From contig CAAFVV010000039.1 in NCBI GenBank assembly GCA_900766585.1, forward strand, positions 1-15,219: a stretch of DNA of 15,219 bases. The letters are read 5' to 3'. This stretch comes from Clostridia bacterium. GTDB taxonomy: Bacteria; Bacillota; Clostridia; Oscillospirales; Acutalibacteraceae. The notes under the pieces were generated by a model. It was given only the letters and a program-made list of their open reading frames with translations. It was not told the DNA's origin and searched no databases. Below are positions 6,411 through 13,452 of the stretch, piece by piece. The position numbers and the translations under genes were made by a program. Numbering within the stretch: the first letter of the stretch is position 1; the number at the start of each line of letters is the position of its first letter.

Positions 6411-7157
6411 TCAGTCCGCCGCGCCGGCCAGCGCCAGAAATTTTTTGTCGGACTGGATGGACTGTGTCAGAAATTTGCCGTCCCGGAACAGGGCGTAGGT
6501 CGTGACCGGTGCCGGTACATTCTGCGCGCTTTCCCTGTCGGTGATGTGGATCACTTTAAGCGGGATGTGATGTTCCTTTGCGGTTTCTGCCACTCTCGAT
6601 ACCCAGTAGTAGGTAAACGGGCATTGATCTGTGTAATAGAGGACAAAGCCCGGCGCATCCGCCCGGGGATGCTTGGCACATGATCGAAATTTCGGCGGCT
6701 CTGCATCGGGAACAAGGGGCAAATACATGAGGTTGATCCCGCAGTCAGAGATATCCGCAGCGGAAAAGCCCTGATAGGCGAGAAATTTCGGGTCTGCCAG
6801 AAATTCCCGCTTCCGCCCCTCGGCGGAGAGAATACAGATTCCCTTTCTCTCCTGCGCTTTGGCGTCCCGGATACATTCGGCGAGCAGATCTTTTGCATAG
6901 CCGTGCCCTTTCATGGCGCCGGAAACCCACAGGCAGTTGATATAGAGATATCCGTCCGCCTCAATGGGTACCCAGGCGTTTTCTGCGGGAATATACTCAA
7001 TAAAACATTTGCCGCGTTCTTCGCTTCGGTAAAAGACAAGCCCTTCGTCAAAGCGCTGCCGAAGCCATTCTTTTTTGGTGAGACTCTGCTTGCCGGACAT
7101 GGCGCAGCAGATATGCTCTTTGTCGATGTTGTCTTTGGTGATCCGAATGTAGTTCAC
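6411..7157 (-). CDS. GNAT family acetyltransferase with C-terminal YoaP-like domain
   Basis: The 248-aa product has an N-terminal GNAT fold with the acetyl-CoA loop at about residues 79-92 (SGAMKGHGYAKDLL), then a second half resembling the YoaP-like domain, with a YYTDQCPF segment at 174-181 that looks like a thioredoxin-type Cys strand with only one Cys of the usual pair. Fusions of this kind are widespread in Firmicutes and Methanosarcina-like archaea, but their substrate is unknown to me. The chosen start is GTG at 7157, preceded by GAGGGGG at 6 nt spacing; the longer in-frame frame to 7235 would start inside the promoter and is rejected. It is monocistronic, with a consensus promoter upstream and a terminator downstream. 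Cytoplasmic; no membrane segment. Confidence 0.85.
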   Translation of the reverse strand: MNYIRITKDNIDKEHICCAMSGKQSLTKKEWLRQRFDEGLVFYRSEERGKCFIEYIPAENAWVPIEADGYLYINCLWVSGAMKGHGYAKDLLAECIRDAKAQERKGICILSAEGRKREFLADPKFLAYQGFSAADISDCGINLMYLPLVPDAEPPKFRSCAKHPRADAPGFVLYYTDQCPFTYYWVSRVAETAKEHHIPLKVIHITDRESAQNVPAPVTTYALFRDGKFLTQSIQSDKKFLALAGAAD

Positions 7158-7206
7158 GGATATCCCCCTCTTTTGATAAAGCGCACATTTAAAATATACA
7201 ATTTGC

Positions 7207-7235
7207 ATTATAGTGAGAATTTTCCGCCCTGTCAA
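7207..7235 (-). promoter_or_regulatory. Perfect consensus sigma-A promoter of the GNAT-YoaP gene
   Basis: TTGACA (7230-7235) and TATAAT (7207-7212) with a 17-bp spacer on the minus strand match the full consensus. The expected start point near 7200 leaves about 43 nt of leader before the GTG. Confidence 0.9.
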
Positions 7236-7282
7236 CAGCCCTTTGCCGGGGACGCTATGTGTATTCGTGTTCCGACGCGGTA

Positions 7283-8152
7283 TTACGGACGCAGAAATTC
7301 CTCCAGCAGCCTTTGGGCAATGGGGGCAAACACTTGGTATTTTTTCCAGATCAGATACATTTTGCTTTCCAGCCGCGGTTCAAGCGGACGGAATACCAGA
7401 CCGTTTTCTCCGCTCGGCTGGATCAGGTGTTCAAAAGCCAGCATCAGCCCCAGCCCCTCCCTGACAAAAATGCTGCCGTTATACGCCAGATTGGTGCTGC
7501 CCGTAAAATTCAGCCGGTCGGCTTTCTTCCCGCACCAGCGCGGAATGTCCACCTCCGCCGCCCGCTCCGAACAGATAAGCTCCTCGCCGAACAGGTCGTC
7601 AGCACGGATGACCTGCTTTTGTGCCAGCGGATGGTTATTCGGCATGACCACGCCCCAGGTGTCGGTTCCGGGCAGCTCAAGGTACTGATAGCGGTCGGGA
7701 TCCGGCATGTCGACGACTATGCCGAAATCCAGCAGACCGCGGTCAAGCCGGTCAAGCACCACTGTGCGGTCTCCGCTGACGATATGGTAGCGAAAAAGCG
7801 GGTAGTGCGCCTTAAACCGTTTGATCTTTCGCGCGATATGGGCGATCTGAAAGGATTCGGCGCAGCCGAGGTAAACGTCTCCGCCCTGCAGCTCGTCAAT
7901 CGCCTGAAATTCCTCCGCCGTTTTGTCCACCATGTCGAGAATGTCCTCGGCGCGGCGGCGCAGAAGCATACCCTCATCGGTCAGAGAGAGGCTGTGGCTC
8001 TCGCGGCGAAACAGCTTTTTGCCCAGCTCCTCCTCAAGCTCTTTCATTTGTCGGGAAAGTGCCGGCTGCGAAACATGCAGCACATTGGCGGCGGCAGTCA
8101 TGCTGCCCTCCCGTGCAATGGCAAGAAAATAGCGCAGCACGCGGATCTCCAT
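7283..8152 (-). CDS. LysR-type transcriptional regulator
   Basis: The 289-aa product has standard LysR length. The N-terminal winged helix-turn-helix covers about residues 3-60 (FLAIAREGSMTAAANVLHVS, then QPALSRQMKELEEELG), followed by a linker helix and a substrate-binding-like effector domain from about 90 to 285. The ATG at 8152 has GGAGGT about 5-6 nt upstream. It is divergent from the CMD-cupin gene with a 136-bp intergenic region that holds both promoters and a T-N11-A dyad, so it most probably regulates that gene and itself. The effector cannot be deduced. No terminator is seen after the stop; the promoter of the GNAT-YoaP gene begins 48 nt downstream. Confidence 0.94.
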   Translation of the reverse strand: MEIRVLRYFLAIAREGSMTAAANVLHVSQPALSRQMKELEEELGKKLFRRESHSLSLTDEGMLLRRRAEDILDMVDKTAEEFQAIDELQGGDVYLGCAESFQIAHIARKIKRFKAHYPLFRYHIVSGDRTVVLDRLDRGLLDFGIVVDMPDPDRYQYLELPGTDTWGVVMPNNHPLAQKQVIRADDLFGEELICSERAAEVDIPRWCGKKADRLNFTGSTNLAYNGSIFVREGLGLMLAFEHLIQPSGENGLVFRPLEPRLESKMYLIWKKYQVFAPIAQRLLEEFLRP

Positions 8153-8175
8153 AGTTGACCTCCGTTTTTTTGTTC

Positions 8176-8205
8176 AGTATACACCCGTTTTGATATTCCT
8201 GTCAA
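8176..8205 (-). promoter_or_regulatory. Promoter of the lysR gene
   Basis: TTGACA (8200-8205) and TATACT (8176-8181) are separated by 18 bp on the minus strand. The leader would be under 20 nt. The -35 box lies just beside the dyad at 8208-8226, as expected for autoregulation. Confidence 0.75.
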
Positions 8206-8207
8206 TT

Positions 8208-8226
8208 ATATCATAGTATGAGATAT
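8208..8226. promoter_or_regulatory. Candidate LysR operator (T-N11-A dyad)
   Basis: ATATC-N9-GATAT is an imperfect dyad that includes T8211 and A8223, i.e. a T-N11-A site, with a nested CATA-G-TATG palindrome. It lies between the two divergent -35 boxes, about 50 bp upstream of the expected start of the CMD-cupin gene. Confidence 0.55.
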
Positions 8227-8232
8227 GGGTAT

Positions 8233-8261
8233 TTGTCATTTCCTCGACGCCGTGCTATACT
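8233..8261 (+). promoter_or_regulatory. Promoter of the CMD-cupin gene
   Basis: TTGTCA (8233-8238) and TATACT (8256-8261) with a 17-bp spacer. The transcript would begin near 8268, about 20 nt before the ATG at 8289. Confidence 0.8.
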
Positions 8262-8288
8262 GTGCGCATAATAAGGAGCGTGAGTTGT

Positions 8289-9065
8289 ATGAAAGAAAAG
8301 ATTACCCAGACGGCAGGACGCGCGCAGCTCGGTGAGTTTGCCCCGATGTTTGCACACCTCAACGACGATGTGCTGTTCGGCGAGGTCTGGAACGAGGATG
8401 CCATCGACCTGAAAACGAAGTGTGTGATCACTGTCACGGCGCTGATGTCCTCAGGCATTACCGACTCGTCGCTGAGTTATCATCTGCAGAATGCCAAGGC
8501 GCACGGCGTGACAAAGGAGGAGATCGCCGCAATTATCACGCATGTGGGCATGTATGTGGGCTGGCCGAAGGCGTGGGCGGTTTTCCGTCTTGCGCAGGCG
8601 GTGTGGAATGAAGAGACCTCTGCCGAGACCGCGAAGGAGCGCTATCAAAACCGTATCTTTTTCCCTGTCGGCGCGCCGAACGATGCGTTTGCCGCATATT
8701 TTATCGGGCAGAGCTATATTGCACCCGTGTCGACGGCACAGGTCCCGGTTTTTAACGTCACCTTTGAGCCGGGCTGCCGCAACAACTGGCATATTCACCA
8801 CGCCAAAAGCGGCGGCGGGCAGCTGCTCATCTGCGTCGGCGGACGGGGCTTCTATCAGGAATGGGGCAAGCCGCCTGTGGAGATGACCCCCGGAACGGTC
8901 GTGAATATTCCCGCAGGTGTCAAGCACTGGCACGGCGCGGCGGCAGATGAGTGGTTTTCCCACCTGGCCGTTGAGGTTCCGGGCGAAGAGACGAGAAATG
9001 AATGGCTGGAAGCGGTTGATGACGGGCAGTATCTGTATACGGTGCAGCCCGAAAAGGCGGAATAG
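8289..9065 (+). CDS. Carboxymuconolactone decarboxylase-like/cupin fusion protein
   Basis: The 258-aa protein has an N-terminal carboxymuconolactone decarboxylase (CMD) domain (about residues 20-110) and a C-terminal cupin (about 150-235). The CMD part keeps the conserved helix with H65 and the MYVGWPKAW segment (88-96), but the CxxH redox motif of AhpD is absent, so it is not an AhpD-type peroxidase reductase. The cupin has H168 and H170 in WHIHHA, a Gln-containing GGGQLL where many cupins have Glu, and H213/H215 after IPAG, consistent with a mononuclear metal site. Such fusions are common in anaerobes next to LysR regulators and oxidoreductases; the substrate is unknown. The ATG at 8289 follows AAGGAG at 10 nt; the earlier in-frame ATG at 8262 overlaps the -10 box and is rejected. 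The 80-aa gene follows after 3 nt. Confidence 0.9.
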   Translation: MKEKITQTAGRAQLGEFAPMFAHLNDDVLFGEVWNEDAIDLKTKCVITVTALMSSGITDSSLSYHLQNAKAHGVTKEEIAAIITHVGMYVGWPKAWAVFRLAQAVWNEETSAETAKERYQNRIFFPVGAPNDAFAAYFIGQSYIAPVSTAQVPVFNVTFEPGCRNNWHIHHAKSGGGQLLICVGGRGFYQEWGKPPVEMTPGTVVNIPAGVKHWHGAAADEWFSHLAVEVPGEETRNEWLEAVDDGQYLYTVQPEKAE

Positions 9066-9068
9066 GCG

Positions 9069-9311
9069 ATGCCGAACGCTTTGGATAAGGAAGAGACTCT
9101 GCGGCGGAATCTTATCGACGCCGGATGTGACCGGACGCTTGTCGAGGAATGTGTCCGGCGTTTTCGGGACGGCACACTCGGCACAATGCTGCCGAAGCTG
9201 ACCGCACACCGAAAAAGTATCCTTTCCGCCGTGCATAAAGGCCAAAGGTGGATCGACTGTCTGGACTACCTGACCAATGAGATCAAAGCCCGAAAATATG
9301 ATGAGAAATAA
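9069..9311 (+). CDS. Small conserved protein of unknown function (80 aa)
   Basis: A short, charged, probably all-helical cytoplasmic protein with no membrane segment. It resembles a small clostridial protein pattern: an AGCD start of the core at about 18-21, a central LPKLTAHRKSIL helix, and an ending HKGQRWIDCLDYL. I recognise the pattern as recurring in clostridia, alone or beside redox and cupin genes, but cannot name a function. Three conserved-looking cysteines (C20, C28, C63) could bind metal or take part in redox chemistry, which is inference. The ATG lies 3 nt after the CMD-cupin stop with only a weak AAGGCGG site, so translation is probably coupled. A strong terminator lies 37 nt downstream. 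Confidence 0.8.
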   Translation: MPNALDKEETLRRNLIDAGCDRTLVEECVRRFRDGTLGTMLPKLTAHRKSILSAVHKGQRWIDCLDYLTNEIKARKYDEK

Positions 9312-9347
9312 AACAATACGGCATAGATCAGCTGCGGACACATAAAG

Positions 9348-9394
9348 ACCGACCGTCCCGCACCCGGAAAGCAGGAAGCGGGACGGTCGGTTTT
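9348..9394. terminator. Strong terminator between convergent genes
   Basis: A perfect 14-bp stem (ACCGACCGTCCCGC/GCGGGACGGTCGGT) with a 16-nt loop is followed by TTTT on the plus strand. On the minus strand it is followed by TCTTTATG, so it may also end the zinc-ribbon gene, whose stop codon lies right at its edge. Confidence 0.92.
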
Positions 9395-10143
9395 CAGTTA
9401 AGATACAGCCTCATTTTTTCAAATGATTTAACGGCTTCTTCGTCTGCGCGGTTGAAGTCCTCCGTGAAGGAATTCAGACTGCCTGTCGGACTGATGACCA
9501 TTTTCGTCAGCGTGAGATAGTTGTCGTAATAGGTTTTCAGCACCGTATAGGCTTCTGCATACTCTTTCGGCGGGTTTTTGAGCTGCTTCATCAGCTCTGT
9601 GACCTCATTCTGGTTGCTTTGTATCGCCGATATGCTTTTCTGAAATTCCTCATCGGCAAACAGGTTGTCGAGTGCCGTATTGAAATCGCTGACAAATTTG
9701 CCTTTTTTCAGCGTGTATTTGTCCGTCTCGGCATCACGCTTTTTGTAAATGGTGTTAGACCAGACGTTTCTGATCAGGCCGCCTGCCGTCTCTGCCTGTG
9801 CCGCACCGACAAGCATTTTGTATGTAACCGTTTCCAAATTATGCGCATAGACTGCCGTCCTTCCCTTGCCGATGAAAAAGGCGCCCAGCGACCCGAGAAG
9901 AACGGCAACCGCCAGGATGACGGCGGCGATTGCCGCGCCCTTATGCGATTTCTTTTGGGAAACGGTGCCGTTCGGACAGCCGCAGACGGGACAAGCCTCC
10001 CGTGTTTTCGGATACGGCGCTCCGCATTCGGAGCATACCGTATTTTCTGCCGAGACAGCGCTGCTGCGATAGCCGCAGTGCGGGCAGACGGCGGCTTTAT
10101 CGCTGATGGATTGTCCGCAGCCCGGGCAGTTGATCAGTGCCAT
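9394..10143 (-). CDS. Membrane-anchored double zinc-ribbon protein
   Basis: The 249-aa protein starts with two four-Cys zinc ribbons (C6/C9/C20/C23 and C37/C40/C51/C54), then a linker, a single membrane helix at about 69-92, and an extracytoplasmic domain of about 155 residues that is charged and mostly helical, with no motif I recognise. Zinc ribbon-TM-extracytoplasmic designs are frequent in Firmicutes and are usually of unknown function, possibly stress or envelope related. The ATG at 10143 has GGGAG at about 9 nt. The gene starts 15 nt after the stop of the XRE regulator, so the two are very likely one operon. Its C-terminal stop coincides with the edge of the convergent terminator at 9348-9394. 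Confidence 0.82.
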   Translation of the reverse strand: MALINCPGCGQSISDKAAVCPHCGYRSSAVSAENTVCSECGAPYPKTREACPVCGCPNGTVSQKKSHKGAAIAAVILAVAVLLGSLGAFFIGKGRTAVYAHNLETVTYKMLVGAAQAETAGGLIRNVWSNTIYKKRDAETDKYTLKKGKFVSDFNTALDNLFADEEFQKSISAIQSNQNEVTELMKQLKNPPKEYAEAYTVLKTYYDNYLTLTKMVISPTGSLNSFTEDFNRADEEAVKSFEKMRLYLN

Positions 10144-10158
10144 GCCGATTCACTCCCT

Positions 10159-11424
10159 TCAATAATTTGACGTATCCGGTTCGATTTCGCATACGGCGTC
10201 AAAAGAGGCGTTCAGCTCCTTTATCAGAAGGGCGATTTGCTGATCGTTTGATTGGCCGTGAACGCGAATGACATTTGCGCAGAATTTCGGGCTGTCCCCT
10301 TTGGCGCGGGAGAAAAAGTAAGACAAATAACCGTCTTCGTCATCAAAACGGAAAAAGCTCATGGCACTCTCGATAACCTTATCCACAGGCACCTTGGGTA
10401 CATAGTTATGATCCAAATAATTTTTTTCCAGCTCAAAAGACTCATTGACCATGGGCTGCAGCCGGTTTAAGACCTGCGTATTATGTACGATGGCTTTTCT
10501 CAGCAGCACTTCGGTATATTGGTTTTGGGCTTGTATCATGCGGTCAAGGAGTGCAGATAAGCCGGGATAGACAAATATATGCTTGTATCCGAGTTGATCT
10601 GTAATCTCAAATTCCTCAGAGAAGTAGTCTAATACCGCAGCGCTTGCTTTTTCGATTTCGGGTATAAGCTCTTCGCTGTATATAATCTCTTTGCTGTAAT
10701 TATCTTTAAAACTATCCATTGCGCTTGGATTAACGCACAGCTGATACAAAGCAGGAATCTCTCGGGCGTGCAGGCTTATCATTGTCTCAAAATCGTTATT
10801 CTCCATGGCCAATGCAATCATTTTTTGACGCAGACCCCGTTCCTCGCACTGGTACGTAAGCTCTGTTTCCAAAGTATTGGTAGGATGGCGTGTGATGCTT
10901 GTACCGGCCCCAAACCCCATCATACGGCTCATGCAATTATTCTTGCTGCCGTCAACAAACCAAATGTATTCATTGTCCATCAGATATTTCATGAATTTAT
11001 AGTTTTTAAACTCAAGTGCATAGTCGATAACGGTTTTGTTGTATTCATCGGAATTGAGAAATAATTGATCCTCTCTGTTGATGTAGCGGTCCCATTGCTG
11101 GGGGTCATCGGAAAAGGCAATTTCATAATTTGTCATATGATTCCTGATCGGTTCATAGTGTTTGCCTGCACTTAAAATTTCCTCGCAGGAAACACCCAGC
11201 AATTCGCAGAACAGTGGTAAGTCATAAGTTTGGATCGCTTTGCGTCCCTTAATGATTTGGGACATCCTGTTTTGCATGTTGGCAATCGCTTCATCAGATT
11301 TGTTCTGATTTGCCAGCTTTAAATAGGCGATACAAAACTGCCGTACACTCCGATACTGGCTTTTTTCAATTAGGCTGTTTGAGTAACGTCCGATCTTTGC
11401 GTTGTTCTTTTCTAAACAGAACAT
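10159..11424 (-). CDS. XRE-like DNA-binding protein with long C-terminal region
   Basis: The 421-aa protein has an N-terminal extended helix-turn-helix region (about residues 1-88) with MSQIIKGRKAIQTYDLP followed by LGVSCEEILSAGK, as in a group of clostridial XRE regulators. From about 105 onward the sequence is helical and repeat-like; the segment EYNKTVIDYALEFKNYKFMK resembles an ankyrin-type helix pair. No enzyme motif is seen. It is a soluble protein. The ATG at 11424 has GGAGGT about 7 nt upstream and a TATAAT box at 11453-11458. The next gene, the membrane zinc-ribbon protein, begins 15 nt after its stop, so the pair probably forms a regulator-effector unit. Base composition is clearly lower in GC than the genes to the left. 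Confidence 0.82.
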   Translation of the reverse strand: MFCLEKNNAKIGRYSNSLIEKSQYRSVRQFCIAYLKLANQNKSDEAIANMQNRMSQIIKGRKAIQTYDLPLFCELLGVSCEEILSAGKHYEPIRNHMTNYEIAFSDDPQQWDRYINREDQLFLNSDEYNKTVIDYALEFKNYKFMKYLMDNEYIWFVDGSKNNCMSRMMGFGAGTSITRHPTNTLETELTYQCEERGLRQKMIALAMENNDFETMISLHAREIPALYQLCVNPSAMDSFKDNYSKEIIYSEELIPEIEKASAAVLDYFSEEFEITDQLGYKHIFVYPGLSALLDRMIQAQNQYTEVLLRKAIVHNTQVLNRLQPMVNESFELEKNYLDHNYVPKVPVDKVIESAMSFFRFDDEDGYLSYFFSRAKGDSPKFCANVIRVHGQSNDQQIALLIKELNASFDAVCEIEPDTSNY

Positions 11425-11452
11425 GTTTCCACCTCCGTGTTTTTCTGTATAT

Positions 11453-11481
11453 ATTATATCTCCGTTTTTCTCTCAGATCCA
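11453..11481 (-). promoter_or_regulatory. Candidate promoter of the XRE gene
   Basis: TATAAT (11453-11458) on the minus strand, with a weak TGGATC -35 element at 17-bp spacing (11476-11481). The inverted repeat at 11492-11539 lies immediately upstream. Confidence 0.5.
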
Positions 11482-11491
11482 TAGTGCGTTT

Positions 11492-11539
11492 GCATATATA
11501 TGAATCCTGCCGTCATAGATGCGCTCTCAATATATATGC
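11492..11539. repeat. 10-bp inverted repeat upstream of the XRE promoter
   Basis: GCATATATAT (11492-11501) and ATATATATGC (11530-11539) are perfect inverted arms separated by 28 nt. A partial third copy (GGCATATAC) follows at 11544-11552. Position just upstream of the XRE promoter suggests an operator, but AT-rich arms can also arise by chance. Confidence 0.4.
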
Positions 11540-11776
11540 TATTGGCATATACGCTTCGCGGCTATCAGCCTCTGCCGGCAATCAGCTGCCTAAAGCAGCG
11601 AGATGCCTTTGCGATAAATGCAAAAAGCCCGAAAACCCTTCTGTTTTCGTTGATAAGGCAGTAAATCAAATTATCACCGCAGCTGAATCGACAATGGGAG
11701 AAGAACCGAGTTGCAAAGCCACGGACTGAAAACGAAATGTTAAAAGGACTTAGTTGTCAGGCGTAGCAATGGCAAG
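11540..11776. other. Gene-free stretch
   Basis: Within the roughly 470 nt between the XRE start (11424) and the TnpV-fusion start (11897) I see the XRE promoter, the inverted repeat and the terminator listed separately, but no convincing gene in this part. A plus-strand open frame crosses it but has no ribosome binding site and runs antisense into the XRE gene. The segment may be the worn edge of the mobile element carrying TnpV. Confidence 0.5.
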
Positions 11777-11777
11777 G

Positions 11778-11824
11778 AAAATCACCGAGATCAGTCTATC
11801 ACAGACTTTTCTCGGTGATTTTCT
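11778..11824. terminator. Bidirectional-looking terminator
   Basis: A perfect 12-bp stem AAAATCACCGAG/CTCGGTGATTTT (11778-11789 with 11811-11822) encloses a smaller AGTCT/AGACT stem and is flanked by a T-rich tail on the plus strand and T-runs on both 3' sides. No plus-strand gene ending here remains in the window, which suggests that an upstream element gene was lost. Confidence 0.8.
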
Positions 11825-11896
11825 TATATCCGTACATTCGATTTACACTAATTCCCCTGCTACAATAATTGCAGAAAGTCAAAGGAGGAACAGCGT

Positions 11897-12445
11897 ATGA
11901 AGCAGAAATACTATGTAGAACTGAACCGGCAGGAGTGGCGGCTTATCATTGAGGGGCTGAACCGGTTCCGCAACAAGTTGATTGCGGCGGGACGGTACAC
12001 AGAAGCCGTAGATGAGATATTAATCAAAGCCGCAGAAGTCAATGTTGTGGGGATGGAGGCGCTAATGATGGAAAAGTACATTACCGATGAACGCACAGGG
12101 CTGAAATATGAATTGGTCGGTGACTATTACCTGGTTGTCGGAGATGATGAGCCGGAGGAAGATCAGCCAATCGGGGTATGGGGACAACGGCATTTACGCC
12201 ATTTGAAACGCCACCACAAGGTAATCTATGCAAATTTGCTGACAAGCGGCAAGCTACCCGAATATCTTGCGGATATTGACCGACGGGCAGAGGAACTTTT
12301 TCTTCGGCTTGCAAAACAAATGGCAGAAGCAGAGGGAATTACGGAAAAACTGAAAGCCAGCGACCAAATGGAATGGGTCAGACAAATGAACAGCATCCGA
12401 AACCGAGCTATGGAGATCGTAAATGCAGAACTGATTTTCGCATAA
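11897..12445 (+). CDS. TnpV-like transposon protein fused to a small transposon ORF
   Basis: The 182-aa product joins two parts. Residues 1 to about 50 resemble a small protein found in clostridial conjugative or mobilisable elements (LNRFRNKLIAAGRYTEAVDE core). Residues 58-182 match the TnpV family named after Tn4451-type elements, with YITDERTGLKYELVGDYYL, WGQRHLRHLKRHH, LLTSGKLPEYLADIDR and a MNSIRNRAMEIV end. In related elements these appear, from memory, as separate neighbouring genes. The ATG at 11897 has AAAGGAGG at 8 nt. An internal GGAGG (12055-12059) stands 5 nt before tandem ATGs at 12065 and 12068, so TnpV can also be made alone. The TnpV role in transposition is not well defined. 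A TACAAT box at 11861-11866 may serve as its -10 element; the terminator at 12461 follows. Confidence 0.85.
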   Translation: MKQKYYVELNRQEWRLIIEGLNRFRNKLIAAGRYTEAVDEILIKAAEVNVVGMEALMMEKYITDERTGLKYELVGDYYLVVGDDEPEEDQPIGVWGQRHLRHLKRHHKVIYANLLTSGKLPEYLADIDRRAEELFLRLAKQMAEAEGITEKLKASDQMEWVRQMNSIRNRAMEIVNAELIFA

Positions 12446-12460
12446 GGATATATGACCAAG

Positions 12461-12494
12461 GGCGGCAGGGAGTACCAACTCTCTGCCGCCTTTT
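12461..12494 (+). terminator. Terminator after the TnpV fusion gene
   Basis: GGCGGCAG (12461-12468) and CTGCCGCC (12483-12490), extended inside by GAG/CTC, are followed by TTTTCTTG. It starts 15 nt after the stop codon. Confidence 0.85.
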
Positions 12495-12510
12495 CTTGTA
12501 TTCGCAGTAA

Positions 12511-12720
12511 TTATGTAAGAATATTCCAAGCACAGCGGAAGCACCGAAGCCCGATGGGGAACAGGAGAATCAGTACACAGCACACAATCCCGAAGCAGCA
12601 ACCAATAATTGCACATGGGAGTTTAACGCAAAGTCATATTATTGCTGCAAGCAGCGCACCCGTGATGTGGTATCCGATCCATAGTAGTATGGTTAGGATT
12701 GTCAAACAAAGTATTATCAT
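12511..12720 (-). pseudogene. Small hydrophobic membrane protein ORF interrupted by TGA
   Basis: On the minus strand an ATG at 12720 with AAAGGA at 6 nt spacing opens a very hydrophobic frame of 28 codons (MIILCLTILTILLWIG at its start), stops at TGA (12634-12636), and continues open in the same frame for 40 more codons to TAA (12511-12513). The second half is also hydrophobic and Cys-rich (CAIIGCCFGIVCCVLILL). The continuity of composition across the stop suggests a 69-aa, two-helix membrane protein broken by a TGG-to-TGA change at a Trp codon. A TATAAT box at 12777-12782 could be its -10 element. Alternatively only the 28-aa peptide is made, or the resemblance is chance. I cannot name a family. 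Confidence 0.5.
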
Positions 12721-12814
12721 AAATGGTCCTTTCTCAGTAGCGCTATAAAAGCAAAATTCTCTTCGACTACAATCTTATTATACGCCCTTGCCCCGTCTGG
12801 AAAAATGACTGCAA

Positions 12815-13420
12815 GTGCACAATAACGGCCTCTATTTTATTCGTTTCAGAGCAAACGCCGTGCTGCATTCAAATACCAGTTTGAAATTTGCTGATGATCT
12901 GAAGCAATATGTCGTCACCGCTCAGAGCTATGCTCCCAATACGGAGCTGAAATATGTTTTTGACACGGATGAAGCCGGAAACGAATATGAAAACCTTGTC
13001 CAGTCACAGAATATTGAAGAAATCGTGCTGTGCGTAAAGAAAGTCGGCAACAGCGAGGAAACCTCCCTTGGCCTGACAGAAATCACACCATCCCCGGATA
13101 AATACACTTGGTATATCCGGGATTATTCCGGCAGAAACCTTGCGAGCTGCGGCTACCTGTCAATGGGCGGCGACCGGATGGATCATTACGGGGCTGGATA
13201 TATTAAATTTGTGATCGTGTCCGATGATGGCAGCTTTATCGATCCGAAAGATACGGAATTGCTGAAAAATTATGTCATCACCGGCCAAAGCGTTTCGCCG
13301 AATACCGAGCTGAAGTATGTCTTCAGCACCGGCAGTGAAGGAAATGAGTATGATAACCTTGTCCAGTCTCAAAATATTGAGGAGATCGAGATCACGGTAA
13401 AGCCGGTAGGCGGTAATTAA
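12815..13420 (+). pseudogene. 5'-truncated protein with duplicated PASTA-like region
   Basis: The open frame is intact to its TAA but lacks a credible start: it opens after an in-frame TGA at 12806, its first possible start is GTG at 12815 with no ribosome binding site, and residues 1-25 do not match the repeat unit that precedes the second copy. Two units of about 50 residues, 121 residues apart (28-78 and 149-199), share PNTELKYVF, GNEY and NLVQSQNIEEI. Between them lies a segment with YIRDYSGRNLASCGYLSMGG, reminiscent of the opening of PASTA-type domains; intact relatives, from memory, are surface proteins with an N-terminal anchor. The most likely reading is the C-terminal end of a longer extracytoplasmic protein whose 5' part was removed by rearrangement. 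The zinc-ribbon gene follows after 32 nt. Confidence 0.7.
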
Positions 13421-13452
13421 ATTCTGATTGACGATTTAAGGAGATATTAAAA

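Noticed and set aside
8451..9341. Minus-strand 296-codon frame across the CMD-cupin and 80-aa genes
   Set aside because: Antisense to two well-supported genes with a mapped promoter and terminator on the other strand.
11310..11729. Plus-strand 139-codon frame near the XRE start
   Set aside because: No ribosome binding site, begins antisense inside the XRE gene and has no recognisable motif. Its tail could be a gene remnant but this cannot be supported.
12452..12748. Plus-strand 98-codon frame after TnpV
   Set aside because: It starts within the TnpV terminator region, lacks a ribosome binding site, and the opposite strand gives a more protein-like hydrophobic frame.
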